Of a stretch of 44,568 nucleotides of DNA, positions 7,687 to 16,323 are shown piece after piece (position 1 is the first letter of the stretch; the number at the start of each line of letters is the position of its first letter). Below the pieces are notes generated by a model. The model had not been told where the DNA came from and made no database searches. It saw only the letters and a program-made list of their open reading frames with translations. Position numbers and translations under genes: made by a program. Origin of the DNA: an uncultured Alphaproteobacteria bacterium (lineage in GTDB: Bacteria; Pseudomonadota; Alphaproteobacteria; RF32; CAG-239); contig CALXVW010000096.1 of the NCBI GenBank assembly GCA_944392185.1, positions 1 through 44,568 on the forward strand, given 5' to 3'.

Positions 7687-7738
7687 TTGGCGGTCTTGGA
7701 TGTGCCCATGCGGCATGAGGGGCCGCCAATTTATTTTA
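7687..7738 (+). terminator. Hairpin with T-rich tail between rplY and pth
   Basis: TTGGCGGTC (7687-7695) pairs with GGCCGCCAA (7721-7729) around a 25-base loop that can form a second short stem. TTTATTTTAT follows. It could end rplY transcripts in part, lowering pth-ychF expression. Confidence 0.55.
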
Positions 7739-7757
7739 TCTGATTGAAGAGTTTTTG

Positions 7758-8333
7758 ATGTTTCTTATCGTTGGTTTGGGAAATCCGGGGGCAGAATATG
7801 CCGGCACACGTCATAATGTTGGTTTTATGGCGGCTGATTTCTTGTTCCAAAAATTCAACTTTTCCCCATTTAGAGATAAGTTTGACGGTGAAATTGCCGA
7901 GGGTAAAATCGGTGGAGAAAAGGTTTATCTCTTGAAACCGCAAACCTATATGAATCTATCCGGAAACTCGGTGGTGAAAGCCGCTCATTTTTATAAGATT
8001 TTGCCTGAAAATATTATCGTTATTCATGATGATCTGGATTTGCCGGTAGGCAAAGTTAAGGCCAAGTTGGGCGGTGGTGCCGGCGGGCATAACGGAATCA
8101 AATCTATCGATGCGGCGATTACCCCTAATTATAACCGTATCAGAATCGGGGTCGGGCATCCGCAAACCGGCGGCGAGGCAGTGGTGAACCATGTGCTGTC
8201 ACGTTTTGGTAAAGCTGATGAAGATGTTATTTATAATGAAATTGAGATTGTGGCCTCTTTAATTGAGGTCTTGATGAAAGATGGAATCGCCGCTTTTTGC
8301 AATAAGCTCGGCGATGTTTTGAGAAAACAATAA
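7758..8333 (+). CDS. pth: Peptidyl-tRNA hydrolase
   Basis: Pth frees tRNA from prematurely released peptidyl-tRNA in the cytoplasm. The 191-residue product has the family start FLIVGLGNPGAEYAGTRHNVGF with the catalytic histidine at residue 19, the KPQTYMNLSG motif, and VIHDDLDLPVGKVKAKLGGG holding the conserved aspartate. The ATG at 7758 is chosen over the TTG at 7755 because of the GAAGAG site at 7746-7751. ychF begins 12 bases downstream, so the two are probably one transcript. Confidence 0.96.
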   Translation: MFLIVGLGNPGAEYAGTRHNVGFMAADFLFQKFNFSPFRDKFDGEIAEGKIGGEKVYLLKPQTYMNLSGNSVVKAAHFYKILPENIIVIHDDLDLPVGKVKAKLGGGAGGHNGIKSIDAAITPNYNRIRIGVGHPQTGGEAVVNHVLSRFGKADEDVIYNEIEIVASLIEVLMKDGIAAFCNKLGDVLRKQ

Positions 8334-8345
8334 GGAGTTTTGATT

Positions 8346-9455
8346 ATGGGATTTAACTGCGGTATTGTCGGCTTGCCTAATGTCGGAAAATCAACCTTGT
8401 TTAATGCCTTGACCCAAACCATTGCGGCGCAGGCAGCCAATTTTCCGTTTTGTACGATTGAGCCCAACACCGGGCGAGTGGCGGTGCCTGATAAGCGCTT
8501 AGATAAGTTGGTTGAGATGGTTAAACCCAAAAATGTGGTGCCGACACAGCTGGAGTTTGTTGATATTGCCGGTTTGGTCAAAGGGGCATCCAAGGGTGAG
8601 GGGCTAGGCAACCAATTTTTGGCCAATATCCGCGAGGTGGATGCCATTATCCATGTGTTGCGCTGTTTTGAAAATGAAAATATTACCCATGTTGAGGGTA
8701 GCGTTGACCCTATTCGTGATGCCGAAATCGTGGAAACAGAATTGATGATTGCTGACCTTGAATCTTTGGAAAAGAGGTTTGACCAAGCTCAGAAAAAAGC
8801 CAAAGGAGGGGATAAAGAGGCTATTGTCAATGTGAGCGTGATGGGACCCGTGATTGAAGCTCTAAAGGCCGGAAAACCAGCCCGTACCGCGGCACCTGAT
8901 GCTTCCAACAAAGATGCCTGCAAAGCTTATAAAATGTTGCAACTTTTGACTTCTAAGCCGGTTTTGTATGTGTGCAATGTGGATGAGGAATCGGCGGCTT
9001 TAGGCAATGAATATTCCAAGAAGGTGTTTGAAAAGGCCAAAGCGGAAAATGCTCAGGCAGTGATTATTTCTGCCGAGATAGAATCTGAGGTGGCTCAATT
9101 GGAGACCGAGGAGGAGAAAAAAGAGTTTTTGGGTGCGCTGGGGTTAGAGGAAACCGGGCTTACCAAAATTATTCGTGCCGGCTATGATTTGCTTGGCTTA
9201 CAAACCTATTTTACCGCAGGGCCAAAAGAAGTGCGTGCATGGACTTTTCTAAAGGGTTCAAAAGCGCCGCAATGTGCCGGAATTATCCATTCTGACTTTG
9301 AGAAAGGCTTTATCCGCGCCGAGACCATATCTTATGATGACTTTGTCAAGTTCGGCGGCGAGCAGGCCTGTAAAGAAGCCGGTAAAATGCGCTCCGAGGG
9401 TAAAGACTATGTGGTGCAGGATGGCGATTTGTTGAATTTCTTATTCAATGTTTAG
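8346..9455 (+). CDS. ychF: Ribosome-binding ATPase YchF (OLA1 family)
   Basis: YchF is an Obg-type P-loop NTPase that prefers ATP and associates with ribosomes. The 369-residue protein has G1 GLPNVGKST near its N terminus, the DIAGLVKGASKGEGLG switch region, a central coiled-coil insertion around residues 135-200, and a TGS domain at the C terminus (about 280-366, ending QDGDLLNFLFNV). AAGGAG at 8332-8337 supports the ATG at 8346. It follows pth closely, a pairing seen in many bacteria. Confidence 0.96.
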   Translation: MGFNCGIVGLPNVGKSTLFNALTQTIAAQAANFPFCTIEPNTGRVAVPDKRLDKLVEMVKPKNVVPTQLEFVDIAGLVKGASKGEGLGNQFLANIREVDAIIHVLRCFENENITHVEGSVDPIRDAEIVETELMIADLESLEKRFDQAQKKAKGGDKEAIVNVSVMGPVIEALKAGKPARTAAPDASNKDACKAYKMLQLLTSKPVLYVCNVDEESAALGNEYSKKVFEKAKAENAQAVIISAEIESEVAQLETEEEKKEFLGALGLEETGLTKIIRAGYDLLGLQTYFTAGPKEVRAWTFLKGSKAPQCAGIIHSDFEKGFIRAETISYDDFVKFGGEQACKEAGKMRSEGKDYVVQDGDLLNFLFNV

Positions 9456-9540
9456 GAGCTTGCAAGAGGGGCGATCATGCTCGATAATCGGCGCATCATC
9501 GGCCTTTATCAAATTTTTTGTGTAAAATTGAGGGGAATAA

Positions 9541-10005
9541 ATGCGGTTAGCCTTGTTTCAGCCAGATATTCCGCAAAATACTGGGACTTTAATGCGTTTG
9601 TGCGCTTGTGTGGATTTGCCTATAGACATCATTGAGCCGTGTGGGTTTATCTTTAATGACAAGGCCATGCGTCGTGCCGGGATGGATTATTTGGATATGG
9701 TTGATTATCGCCGCCATGATTCCTGGCAAGATTTTTTGCAATATCGGGCCGAGCATCCTGCCGAATATGGCCGTATTGTGTTGCTGACAACCCATGCCAG
9801 CAAGCCTTATGTCGATTTTGAATTCAAGGAAAATGATATTATCTTAATGGGGCGCGAATCTGCCGGTGTGCCGGAAGAAGTTCATCAAATCGCCAATGCC
9901 AGGCTTTTGATTCCCATGAATGAGAAAGCTCGCTCCATTAACGTGGCGGTGTCTGCAACCATGGTTGTTGGTGAGGCTTTGCGCCAAACCAGGTGGAAAA
10001 AATAA
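9541..10005 (+). CDS. trmL: tRNA (cytidine/uridine-34 2'-O)-methyltransferase, SPOUT family
   Basis: TrmL methylates the ribose of the wobble base in certain tRNA-Leu species, using S-adenosylmethionine. The 154-residue protein is the compact SPOUT fold with the knot motifs: N-terminal LFQPDIPQNTGTLMRL, motif 2 LMGRESAGVPEEV, and motif 3 IPMNEKARSINVAVSATMV. The start at 9541 is preceded by GAGGGGAA. An 85-base gap separates it from ychF, and its 3' end faces a minus-strand gene across a terminator. Confidence 0.93.
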   Translation: MRLALFQPDIPQNTGTLMRLCACVDLPIDIIEPCGFIFNDKAMRRAGMDYLDMVDYRRHDSWQDFLQYRAEHPAEYGRIVLLTTHASKPYVDFEFKENDIILMGRESAGVPEEVHQIANARLLIPMNEKARSINVAVSATMVVGEALRQTRWKK

Positions 10006-10038
10006 CTCCGCAGCCGCCTGAGAGGAACAACTGCGGAG
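9999..10038 (-). terminator. Terminator of the minus-strand charged orphan
   Basis: CTCCGCAG (10006-10013) pairs with CTGCGGAG (10031-10038). Read on the minus strand, the stem is followed by TTATTTTTT. The tail overlaps the end of trmL. Confidence 0.75.
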
Positions 10039-10056
10039 AAAAGTTGACATAAAAAG

Positions 10057-11469
10057 TTATCGACTGTTGCGACGGTTTAGGACTTCTTGGATTACCAGAC
10101 GTTCTTGTGCGTAAGTGTTGTGCATTTCTTTTTGTCCGGATTTAGAAGTTCTTCTAATGACACCATGTTCATCGTCAGGTTTTGTATGTCTGTTAAGATT
10201 CTTAATTCTTTGCTCGGGGGTTGATATATCCCTTTCTTTTCCTGATCCATGTCCAATATAAAAATCAGCGGTTTCTTCAAGAGCTTTTTTATATTCAGCT
10301 TTGCTTGTGTCGTCTTTTTTCTCTTCATGAGCTTTTCTGGCGTCGTTTAGTTGCTCCATATTGATTTTGTTAATCTCTCGGATGATTCTTTGGCAAGTTT
10401 CCAGAGCCGCCTTGAAGTCAGGACATTTTGCATATAATTTTTCTTGTGCCTCCCTATAGGCCTCTCGGTTTTCTGCAGAGGAATCAGAAATAAATTTATC
10501 TTTTGCCTCTATCCATGCTGTTAGTAAGGGTCTCCCTTCCGGCGCTAGGATAATATTGGTTCCAATTTTTTTCTCGTTTTTTAGGGCCGTTTCTAGTTCT
10601 TTTGATAATTTTTCTTTTTGAAGCTTTCTTATCTCTTTATATTCCGGATATTGTTTCAAAGCTTCTAGTTCCGGGGCGTTTTTCATCTTCATGCCAAATT
10701 TGAGGCAGGCAAGATATAAGCGGGCTTTGTATTCCGGATGTTTTTCAAATTTACCAAAGTTAACGGTCTCTTTGCCCATGTTCTGAGCGGTTTTGACTAA
10801 CTCATCAAAAGCGGCTTGCTCACCTTCAACATAGCCCTCAGATTTGCTGGCAAAAGCAATGATATTTTTATCGTTCTTTTTGTCTTTGAAGAACAGATGT
10901 TCTGGGTGTTCTTCATCTTTATATTCTTCAAATTCTTGTTTGAGGTCAGTGTTGGCTTTTTTAACCGCTTCTCTGACTTCTTTTTTCCAGCCGTCGTCTT
11001 CTTTTGCTTCGGAGATATTTTCATCAACGGTTATGACATTATCATCATCGCCTTTTTCAATGTTTTCGGCAGAGGCTTCCAGTTTTTTCTTTTCTTCTTC
11101 AGAGATTTCCTCTTTTTGAGCTTGCTCTCTTAAAATTTTAACTATTTCTTCTTTGATGTTTTCAGGGCTATGCTCTGCAAGAGCTTCAATTTTTGGTAAG
11201 ATTGTTTCAATTTCTGATCCACTATATTCATTTAGAGCTCTTTGGATAGCATATTTAACTTGGTTTATGTTAGTATTTGTGTGTAATTTAATGTTTTGTT
11301 CATCTTCGTAGGGGCAGGTGAGAAAATCTTCTTTATAATTTTTAATATCATCTTCTTTATTACTGTTCAGATTGTTATACATCCTAGCCTCTGGAGCCAT
11401 ATTGTATTGCTCAACAAAGTAGAAATCGTCATCTGTGTAATTCTTGAAGGGTGAATCATATTCTGCCAT
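10057..11469 (-). CDS. Charged hypothetical protein with possible LPD7-like segment
   Basis: This 470-residue protein is not assignable to a named family. It is very rich in Lys and Glu, has no signal peptide or membrane segment, and residues 100-190 and 285-420 look helical or coiled-coil. Residues 218-270 resemble the LPD7 segment of large polyvalent proteins of mobile elements: a helix, GKETVNFGKFEKHPEYKARL, then a second helix ending in FGM. That link is by eye and weak. CGGAGA upstream supports the ATG at 11469. It has its own terminator and is separated from gloB by a palindromic repeat. It could be a plasmid- or phage-derived orphan, a secreted effector, or simply a lineage-specific protein. 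Confidence 0.72.
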   Translation of the reverse strand: MAEYDSPFKNYTDDDFYFVEQYNMAPEARMYNNLNSNKEDDIKNYKEDFLTCPYEDEQNIKLHTNTNINQVKYAIQRALNEYSGSEIETILPKIEALAEHSPENIKEEIVKILREQAQKEEISEEEKKKLEASAENIEKGDDDNVITVDENISEAKEDDGWKKEVREAVKKANTDLKQEFEEYKDEEHPEHLFFKDKKNDKNIIAFASKSEGYVEGEQAAFDELVKTAQNMGKETVNFGKFEKHPEYKARLYLACLKFGMKMKNAPELEALKQYPEYKEIRKLQKEKLSKELETALKNEKKIGTNIILAPEGRPLLTAWIEAKDKFISDSSAENREAYREAQEKLYAKCPDFKAALETCQRIIREINKINMEQLNDARKAHEEKKDDTSKAEYKKALEETADFYIGHGSGKERDISTPEQRIKNLNRHTKPDDEHGVIRRTSKSGQKEMHNTYAQERLVIQEVLNRRNSR

Positions 11470-11560
11470 TTTGGTTCTCCGAAGTTCTTATTTCTAATCA
11501 TATAGTAGCATATAAAAACAATTTTGTCCAACATTTTGTCTTAAAAATTTGTATAACGGC

Positions 11561-11651
11561 ACATCTAGAGCAATTTGCAAGATCAAAAGTGTCCTCACGT
11601 ACCTCTAATGTACGCTCCGGTACTTTTGCCTTTCAAATTACTCTATCTGCA
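11561..11651. repeat. Long palindrome, intergenic element copy 2
   Basis: The arms CATCTAGAGCAATTTG and CAAATTACTCTATCTG enclose AAAAGTG/TACTTTTG and the core CACGTACCTCTAATGTACG. The layout matches the elements at 3988 and 22358: GAG-CAA outer arms, an ACGTA/TACGT core and a T-rich loop. Confidence 0.7.
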
Positions 11652-11677
11652 CCATTCTCCAAATTTTTATGTATGCC

Positions 11678-11715
11678 GGCGCATCCAGAGCAATTTGCAA
11701 GATCAAAAGTGTCCT
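11678..11715. repeat. Partial second copy of the palindrome's left arm
   Basis: Bases 11678-11715 repeat 11558-11595 with two mismatches in 38, exactly 120 bases apart. Only the left arm is present; the copy stops nine bases before the gloB stop codon. Confidence 0.85.
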
Positions 11716-11723
11716 GCTAAATC

Positions 11724-12476
11724 CTAAAATAATTTTTTTAACTCTTCCAAGCTATCTGCTGCCAGATAGGGGTTGCATCTCTTTTCCTCGCCAAGCGTAA
11801 AAGGGCCGGCCGGAAGCCCTTGTTTTAGTCTCATCTGGGCTTGGCTCAAATAATCCTGGATATCTTCATTGCCGCCAAAATAGCTATATGCCTCGTGGGC
11901 GCCGCCAAAAGTATATTCATGCCCGGGGTAAAATTTCACATCTTCGGGCAAGGCTCTGATTTTTGACAGTGCACTAAACATCTGCTCAATTGTTCCTTCA
12001 AACAATCCTCCGATACATAAGTTAAACAAGGTATCACCGGTGAAAACAGCCTTGTCTTTGGGAAAATAATATAAAATATGACCTTGCGTGTGGGCAGAGA
12101 CATCTATCACCTCAAAAATAAAATCAGTATCTTTTTTCTTGTCTGCCAAATCTAAGCCTGCTTTATCCAGAGCATAAGTTTGTCCGTCTTCCACTCCCAG
12201 CTCGAACCCAGGAATACGCGAAGCATCTTTTTTGTTGCCGATAACTTTGGCGCCAAACAGCTCTTTTAGTTCCAAATTGCCATCCGTGTGGTCAAAGTGG
12301 TGGTGTGTGTTTAAGATATAATCAAGCTTTAGCCCCAGTTCTTGCAGTTTTTTTATTATCGGCGCGTTTTCCGATGGGTCTATCACTGCTGTAATGCCGC
12401 TTTTTTTATCATGCAAAATGTAGCTGTAATTATCCATTTGGCCGGCGCGGCATAAAACCGTCTCAATTTCCAGCAT
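11724..12476 (-). CDS. gloB: Hydroxyacylglutathione hydrolase (glyoxalase II family)
   Basis: Glyoxalase II hydrolyses S-D-lactoylglutathione in methylglyoxal detoxification. The 250-residue metallo-beta-lactamase-fold protein has the binuclear metal site THHHFDHTDGN (H58, H60, D62, H63), TQGH with H133, GDTLF with D148, and PGHEY with H186. The C-terminal part about 190-250 (CNPYLAADSLEELKKLF) fits the substrate-binding domain. Its ATG overlaps the stop of the HD-GYP gene as TAATG, so translation is probably coupled. Some glyoxalase II relatives act on other thioesters, so the exact substrate is inferred. Confidence 0.88.
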   Translation of the reverse strand: MLEIETVLCRAGQMDNYSYILHDKKSGITAVIDPSENAPIIKKLQELGLKLDYILNTHHHFDHTDGNLELKELFGAKVIGNKKDASRIPGFELGVEDGQTYALDKAGLDLADKKKDTDFIFEVIDVSAHTQGHILYYFPKDKAVFTGDTLFNLCIGGLFEGTIEQMFSALSKIRALPEDVKFYPGHEYTFGGAHEAYSYFGGNEDIQDYLSQAQMRLKQGLPAGPFTLGEEKRCNPYLAADSLEELKKLF

Positions 12477-14158
12477 TATAAATACTCCTCAGGATTAATA
12501 TCTTCTATCTGTTCTTTTTTCATGTATTGTTCGGCGTAGTCCAGATAAACCTTATGAGTAATAAATACTCTGTATAAATCAGGGTCCAAATGTCCAATGT
12601 TTTTCATCTCTTGCATAATGCGCAAAACTTCTGATAATTTCTTTGGTTCTTTGTAAGGGCGGTCTTTGGCCGTGAGGGCCTCAAAAACATCGGCAATCGC
12701 CATTATCTTGGCAGGTATGGACATTTGCTCGCCGGTTAGGTGGTTGGGGTAGCCTTTGCCATTAACCCATTCGTGGTGGCTGCCGGCATATTCTACTACA
12801 TTGGAAAGTTCTTTGGGGAAGGGAAGCGCTTTTAACATGTCAATGGTTACAACGATGTGGTCGTTTATCTTTTCTCTTTCTTCCTTATTGATGGTGCCTT
12901 GTTTTATTTTGAGATTATATAATTCACCCCGATTATAGCCATCTATTAAGTGATCAGGCCGGTCTTGCAAAAGCTGTTCTTGGCAGGGATGATTATAAAT
13001 TTCCGGCGCCGTTATGGCATTGCGCTCTGCCCAAGAAAGACCAAGCATGCGATTAAAATATCTGGTGAATGTTTTGTTGCCGATTTCATCTAAACGCTTT
13101 TGATCGGCCTTGCTTATCTCGTTATCTCCGGTATTGCACCATGCTACAAATGCAAAGTCATCCTCCAATTGCTTAACTCGTGCCACAAATTCTGCTTGTA
13201 GATTCTCTTTACTGTCAACGTCATTTAGACGTTTTTGCAGATAAGCAATATGGGCATCTCGTCTTAAAATCTCAAAACGATTCCGTATCTCATGTATCCT
13301 ATTGTTTATGGTTTCCAATTTAGTGGCTTTGTCGACAATATATTCCGGGGTGGTAACTTTGCCGCAGTCATGCAGCCAAGAAGCAATGTGCAGAGCATAC
13401 CAGTCATCATCACTCATTTCAAAATCTTTTAACGGTCCTTCAGTTTCTTCTGTTGCCGCTGTGGCCAACATTCTGGTGATAATCGGAACTTTTTGGCAAT
13501 GGCTGCCTGTATAGGGGGATTTGGCGTCAATCGCTCGGGCTAAAACCTCAATGAATGATTCCAAAAGCTGAGAATAGGCCTCTCTTAGTCCTTTGTTTTC
13601 TAAAACAACGGTCAGTAACTGACAGATGGATAATAGTATGTTGACTGTATCAGTTGTAAAATTTATTACCTTGCCATTGTTGTCCATAGCATTAATGAAT
13701 TGTGCCACGCCAATAAGATTGTCTTTGCGGTCAATTAAGGGCAACGCCAAAACAGAAACGGTGGCATAGTCGTGTTTATAGTCAAAGCCTGAAATAAAAC
13801 CGGTGTCCATATCATCATCTTTGTAAATATTGTCAGTGTTGATAATTTCTCTGTTTAGGGCACATATTTCTGCCGGACGTTTCGAGCTTTTGTTTTTTAT
13901 GTCGCCAAGGGCTACCGGCTCAAAAAAATCTAAATTATCAAAGCCAACTTGTCTTTCTCTTAAACTCTTGATATTGCTGTAGGTGAGAGACATATATTTA
14001 TCTTGCCCAATCTCAAAGAAAAAACATCCGTCTGCAGAAGCCGCTTTGGCTGCTACGCGCATGACTTTCTCTACCAGAATTCCCGTGTCTGTGTCTTTGG
14101 CTATGGCCATATTTAAAGCCAGCAAATCACTTAAGATTATATCTCTTTCGCTCGGCAA
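12476..14158 (-). CDS. GAF and HD-GYP domain protein, likely cyclic-di-GMP phosphodiesterase
   Basis: The 560-residue protein has an N-terminal GAF sensor (about 10-185) and a C-terminal HD-GYP domain. Key residues are HD at H263-D264 (WLHDCGK), H434, the HH pair H461-H462, and GKGYP at 467-471. HD-GYP proteins hydrolyse cyclic-di-GMP with two or three metal ions. About 120 residues (290-410) separate the HD and GYP halves, longer than in typical members. The start is TTG at 14158, supported by AAGGAGG eight bases upstream. gloB is coupled by a one-base overlap, and DUF2336 lies 57 bases upstream of its start. Confidence 0.88.
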   Translation of the reverse strand: MPSERDIILSDLLALNMAIAKDTDTGILVEKVMRVAAKAASADGCFFFEIGQDKYMSLTYSNIKSLRERQVGFDNLDFFEPVALGDIKNKSSKRPAEICALNREIINTDNIYKDDDMDTGFISGFDYKHDYATVSVLALPLIDRKDNLIGVAQFINAMDNNGKVINFTTDTVNILLSICQLLTVVLENKGLREAYSQLLESFIEVLARAIDAKSPYTGSHCQKVPIITRMLATAATEETEGPLKDFEMSDDDWYALHIASWLHDCGKVTTPEYIVDKATKLETINNRIHEIRNRFEILRRDAHIAYLQKRLNDVDSKENLQAEFVARVKQLEDDFAFVAWCNTGDNEISKADQKRLDEIGNKTFTRYFNRMLGLSWAERNAITAPEIYNHPCQEQLLQDRPDHLIDGYNRGELYNLKIKQGTINKEEREKINDHIVVTIDMLKALPFPKELSNVVEYAGSHHEWVNGKGYPNHLTGEQMSIPAKIMAIADVFEALTAKDRPYKEPKKLSEVLRIMQEMKNIGHLDPDLYRVFITHKVYLDYAEQYMKKEQIEDINPEEYL

Positions 14159-14215
14159 AAATTTATCCTCCTTCGCCGTCTAGTTTAATTGGTATTTATT
14201 AAGAAAAATATAAGC

Positions 14216-15322
14216 CTAGCTGATTTTTGATACAAGATAACGAATATCTTCTTCGCTTAATTCATCATTGCCAGGAGTGTAAGACAGTATCCGTTCAATA
14301 ACTTTATGGGCAAATGATTGGCGATTGCTTTTTTTACAATCAAATTTTATATCTTTTATTACTTTTAATGCTGAAAATACTGCCGGAAACATTGTCTTGG
14401 GGATATAGGCTTTGCGCAAAAGATTACGAATCATAAAATCAGCTGTCGGGTTAAATAAGGTCTTCCTTACTTCTAAAATTGGCGTGTTGGATAAGTAAAC
14501 AATGGCATATTCAAAAAATTTTAAATCTCCCATGCAAATGGCTCGAACTACCAAATTGGCTGTTAGGCGATTTGATGTATATAATTGGTGAACCAACTCC
14601 TCTATCTGTTTGTCTGAGCTGTACTCTTCCGATATCTTTAAGGTCGTCTTTTCTCTCACTTCTTCAATGATGTCCGTTGCCATGTCAGTGGGTAGATTGT
14701 GAGTTAAAATCAGGTGCTTCTTTAGCTCTTCAGATAAGGAGTTGGCTATTCTCTCAATAACAGAGGTCGGAACCTCCGTTCTGTAAACTAGACGTTTCTT
14801 GATTTCTTCGCTTTCTTGATATCTTTCTAAAATCGTATCATATGTTTTTTCATGAATGTTGGCGGCCTCGTTGGAAATTAGTGCTCCAACAACTTCTTCG
14901 GGGCATTTCTCGGCAATGTATTGTGATATCTCATGTGGGAGGTTTATTCTCTCGGCAACAGCTTTTTGTTTGTTAATCCCTGAAATATTTAAAATCCTAA
15001 TTAAATCATTGTTGCTTAAACTGGAATAGTATTTTAAAAACGGAATAGCTACGCTGTCTGAATCTCTTATGACCGTATCAACTATGTCTTCCGGTAAATT
15101 GTGGCAGTTTTTTAAACTTTCTGCCAGAACTTCTCGAACTTTTATCTCAACGTCTCTGACCATAATCCGGAAAATATCTTCCGCTAGTTTTAATCCTTTG
15201 GGTGTGACTGTGGTTCCGTTGTAATAAGTGCTTACCTTTTGCGCCACAACAGTTTTGCTGCCTAATCCAGGATGAATAGACAAATTTTCTGCATCTTGTT
15301 TCGTTAATGGCGTTTTGTTCAT
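14216..15322 (-). CDS. DUF2336 domain protein
   Basis: The 368-residue protein matches the alphaproteobacterial DUF2336 family by its all-helical, repeat-like make-up. Its motifs include LTKQDAENLS at the start, repeated short helices with LPEDIVDTVI, and an IMVRDVEIKVREVLAESLK segment. The family's function is poorly known. ATG 15322 is the first good methionine but has only a weak ribosome site. A stronger GGAGGT lies further upstream (about 15371-15376), followed by an in-frame ATT about eight bases on, so an unusual upstream start is possible. No signal peptide is seen. Confidence 0.82.
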   Translation of the reverse strand: MNKTPLTKQDAENLSIHPGLGSKTVVAQKVSTYYNGTTVTPKGLKLAEDIFRIMVRDVEIKVREVLAESLKNCHNLPEDIVDTVIRDSDSVAIPFLKYYSSLSNNDLIRILNISGINKQKAVAERINLPHEISQYIAEKCPEEVVGALISNEAANIHEKTYDTILERYQESEEIKKRLVYRTEVPTSVIERIANSLSEELKKHLILTHNLPTDMATDIIEEVREKTTLKISEEYSSDKQIEELVHQLYTSNRLTANLVVRAICMGDLKFFEYAIVYLSNTPILEVRKTLFNPTADFMIRNLLRKAYIPKTMFPAVFSALKVIKDIKFDCKKSNRQSFAHKVIERILSYTPGNDELSEEDIRYLVSKIS

Positions 15323-15397
15323 GGCTATATACCCAAAAGAGGTTGTTCTAAAGTATATAATAATACTAAATACCTCCAAAGCCTAATGACAATTTTG

Positions 15398-16321
15398 TTA
15401 CAATGCCAGATTTTTTAGCTCTTTAGGCAACGTATTCTCTATCATCTTACTATCTAGTACCGATTTGTCAATTATATTGAGCTCGTAATACGCAAGTGTA
15501 TAATCAAAAAGTCCCGCATAATTTTTTAAAGGAGAGTTCCATACCATATGCGGTGCTAACATCGTACCTAATAAAGGCGTGCGACGCTCCAAAATCTTAT
15601 TGCGAAATCCTCTTAATTCCTTAAAAGATATACTCGAATTTAATTTAAGCGCAAATTCCTGCATTGAGCTGTAAATATCCGGGTAGGTTTTTATCCGATA
15701 GCTATCATCTTCTTTCTCTCCTATCGGCTTTAATCCCTCATTGCTGTGCCAATTAAGTGCTTTGTACAGCGAATTGCCTTCTTTGGTAATTCGTGATGTT
15801 CCCCAGTTGGTCTCTAATGCCGCGGCGGTGATTAAAATTGAGGGGGGAATAACGTGAACCTTTGCTTGTAATTCATCCAAAAAATACGCATATCTTCTAT
15901 ATCCTTTAAAACGAGTAAAAATATCATATTTTGTGGCTTTGTCTTCTATAAATTTTTCTTGCTCTTTTGTTAGTTCCTGATGCTTTTGAAAATAGTTAGA
16001 AATTTCTAATATTTCTTTTCTTTCGGCCAAGATTTCATTGTTTAGCTTCATCGTCAGCGGGGCTAATATTTTGATGAACATTGCATTGCGTTTTTTTTCT
16101 TCACTAATCTTATTAAAATCTGTCGGAAAGTATTTTAAAAATATCGGCGGATAGTGATAACTTGGTATCATAAGATAATCTTTTTCTCCATGATAACCAT
16201 AGAAATCATAAATCTCTTCTAACTCAGAAACACTTATTCTTCCTAATTCTAATTTATCTGCCGCTTGGGCCGGAAGAGGTAAGGTTAACAAAAAACAGAG
16301 AACAAAAAGAAGGCTTTTCAT
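15398..16321 (-). CDS. Secreted Bax-like glucosaminidase-family protein
   Basis: The 307-residue product has a signal peptide (MKSLLFVLCFLLTLPLPAQA, predicted cut near residue 20) and a C-terminal glucosaminidase-type domain. That domain contains ILITAAALETNWGTSR, with the likely catalytic glutamate at residue 170, and GNSLYKALNW. This is the E. coli Bax layout (GH73-like). It probably trims peptidoglycan in the periplasm. Its start lies two bases past the NfuA-like gene stop, in the same minus-strand operon as murJ, which fits an envelope role. Substrate specificity is inferred. Confidence 0.82.
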   Translation of the reverse strand: MKSLLFVLCFLLTLPLPAQAADKLELGRISVSELEEIYDFYGYHGEKDYLMIPSYHYPPIFLKYFPTDFNKISEEKKRNAMFIKILAPLTMKLNNEILAERKEILEISNYFQKHQELTKEQEKFIEDKATKYDIFTRFKGYRRYAYFLDELQAKVHVIPPSILITAAALETNWGTSRITKEGNSLYKALNWHSNEGLKPIGEKEDDSYRIKTYPDIYSSMQEFALKLNSSISFKELRGFRNKILERRTPLLGTMLAPHMVWNSPLKNYAGLFDYTLAYYELNIIDKSVLDSKMIENTLPKELKNLAL

Positions 16322-16323
16322 TC

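Noticed and set aside
9456..9540. Possible terminator between ychF and trmL
   Set aside because: Short arms (GATAA/TTATC, GGC/GCC) can pair with a T-run downstream, but the stem is interrupted and weak; not strong enough to call.
11451..11720. 89-codon plus-strand frame
   Set aside because: It translates the palindromic repeat twice (the duplicated HLEQFARSKVS/HPEQFARSKVS), not a protein.
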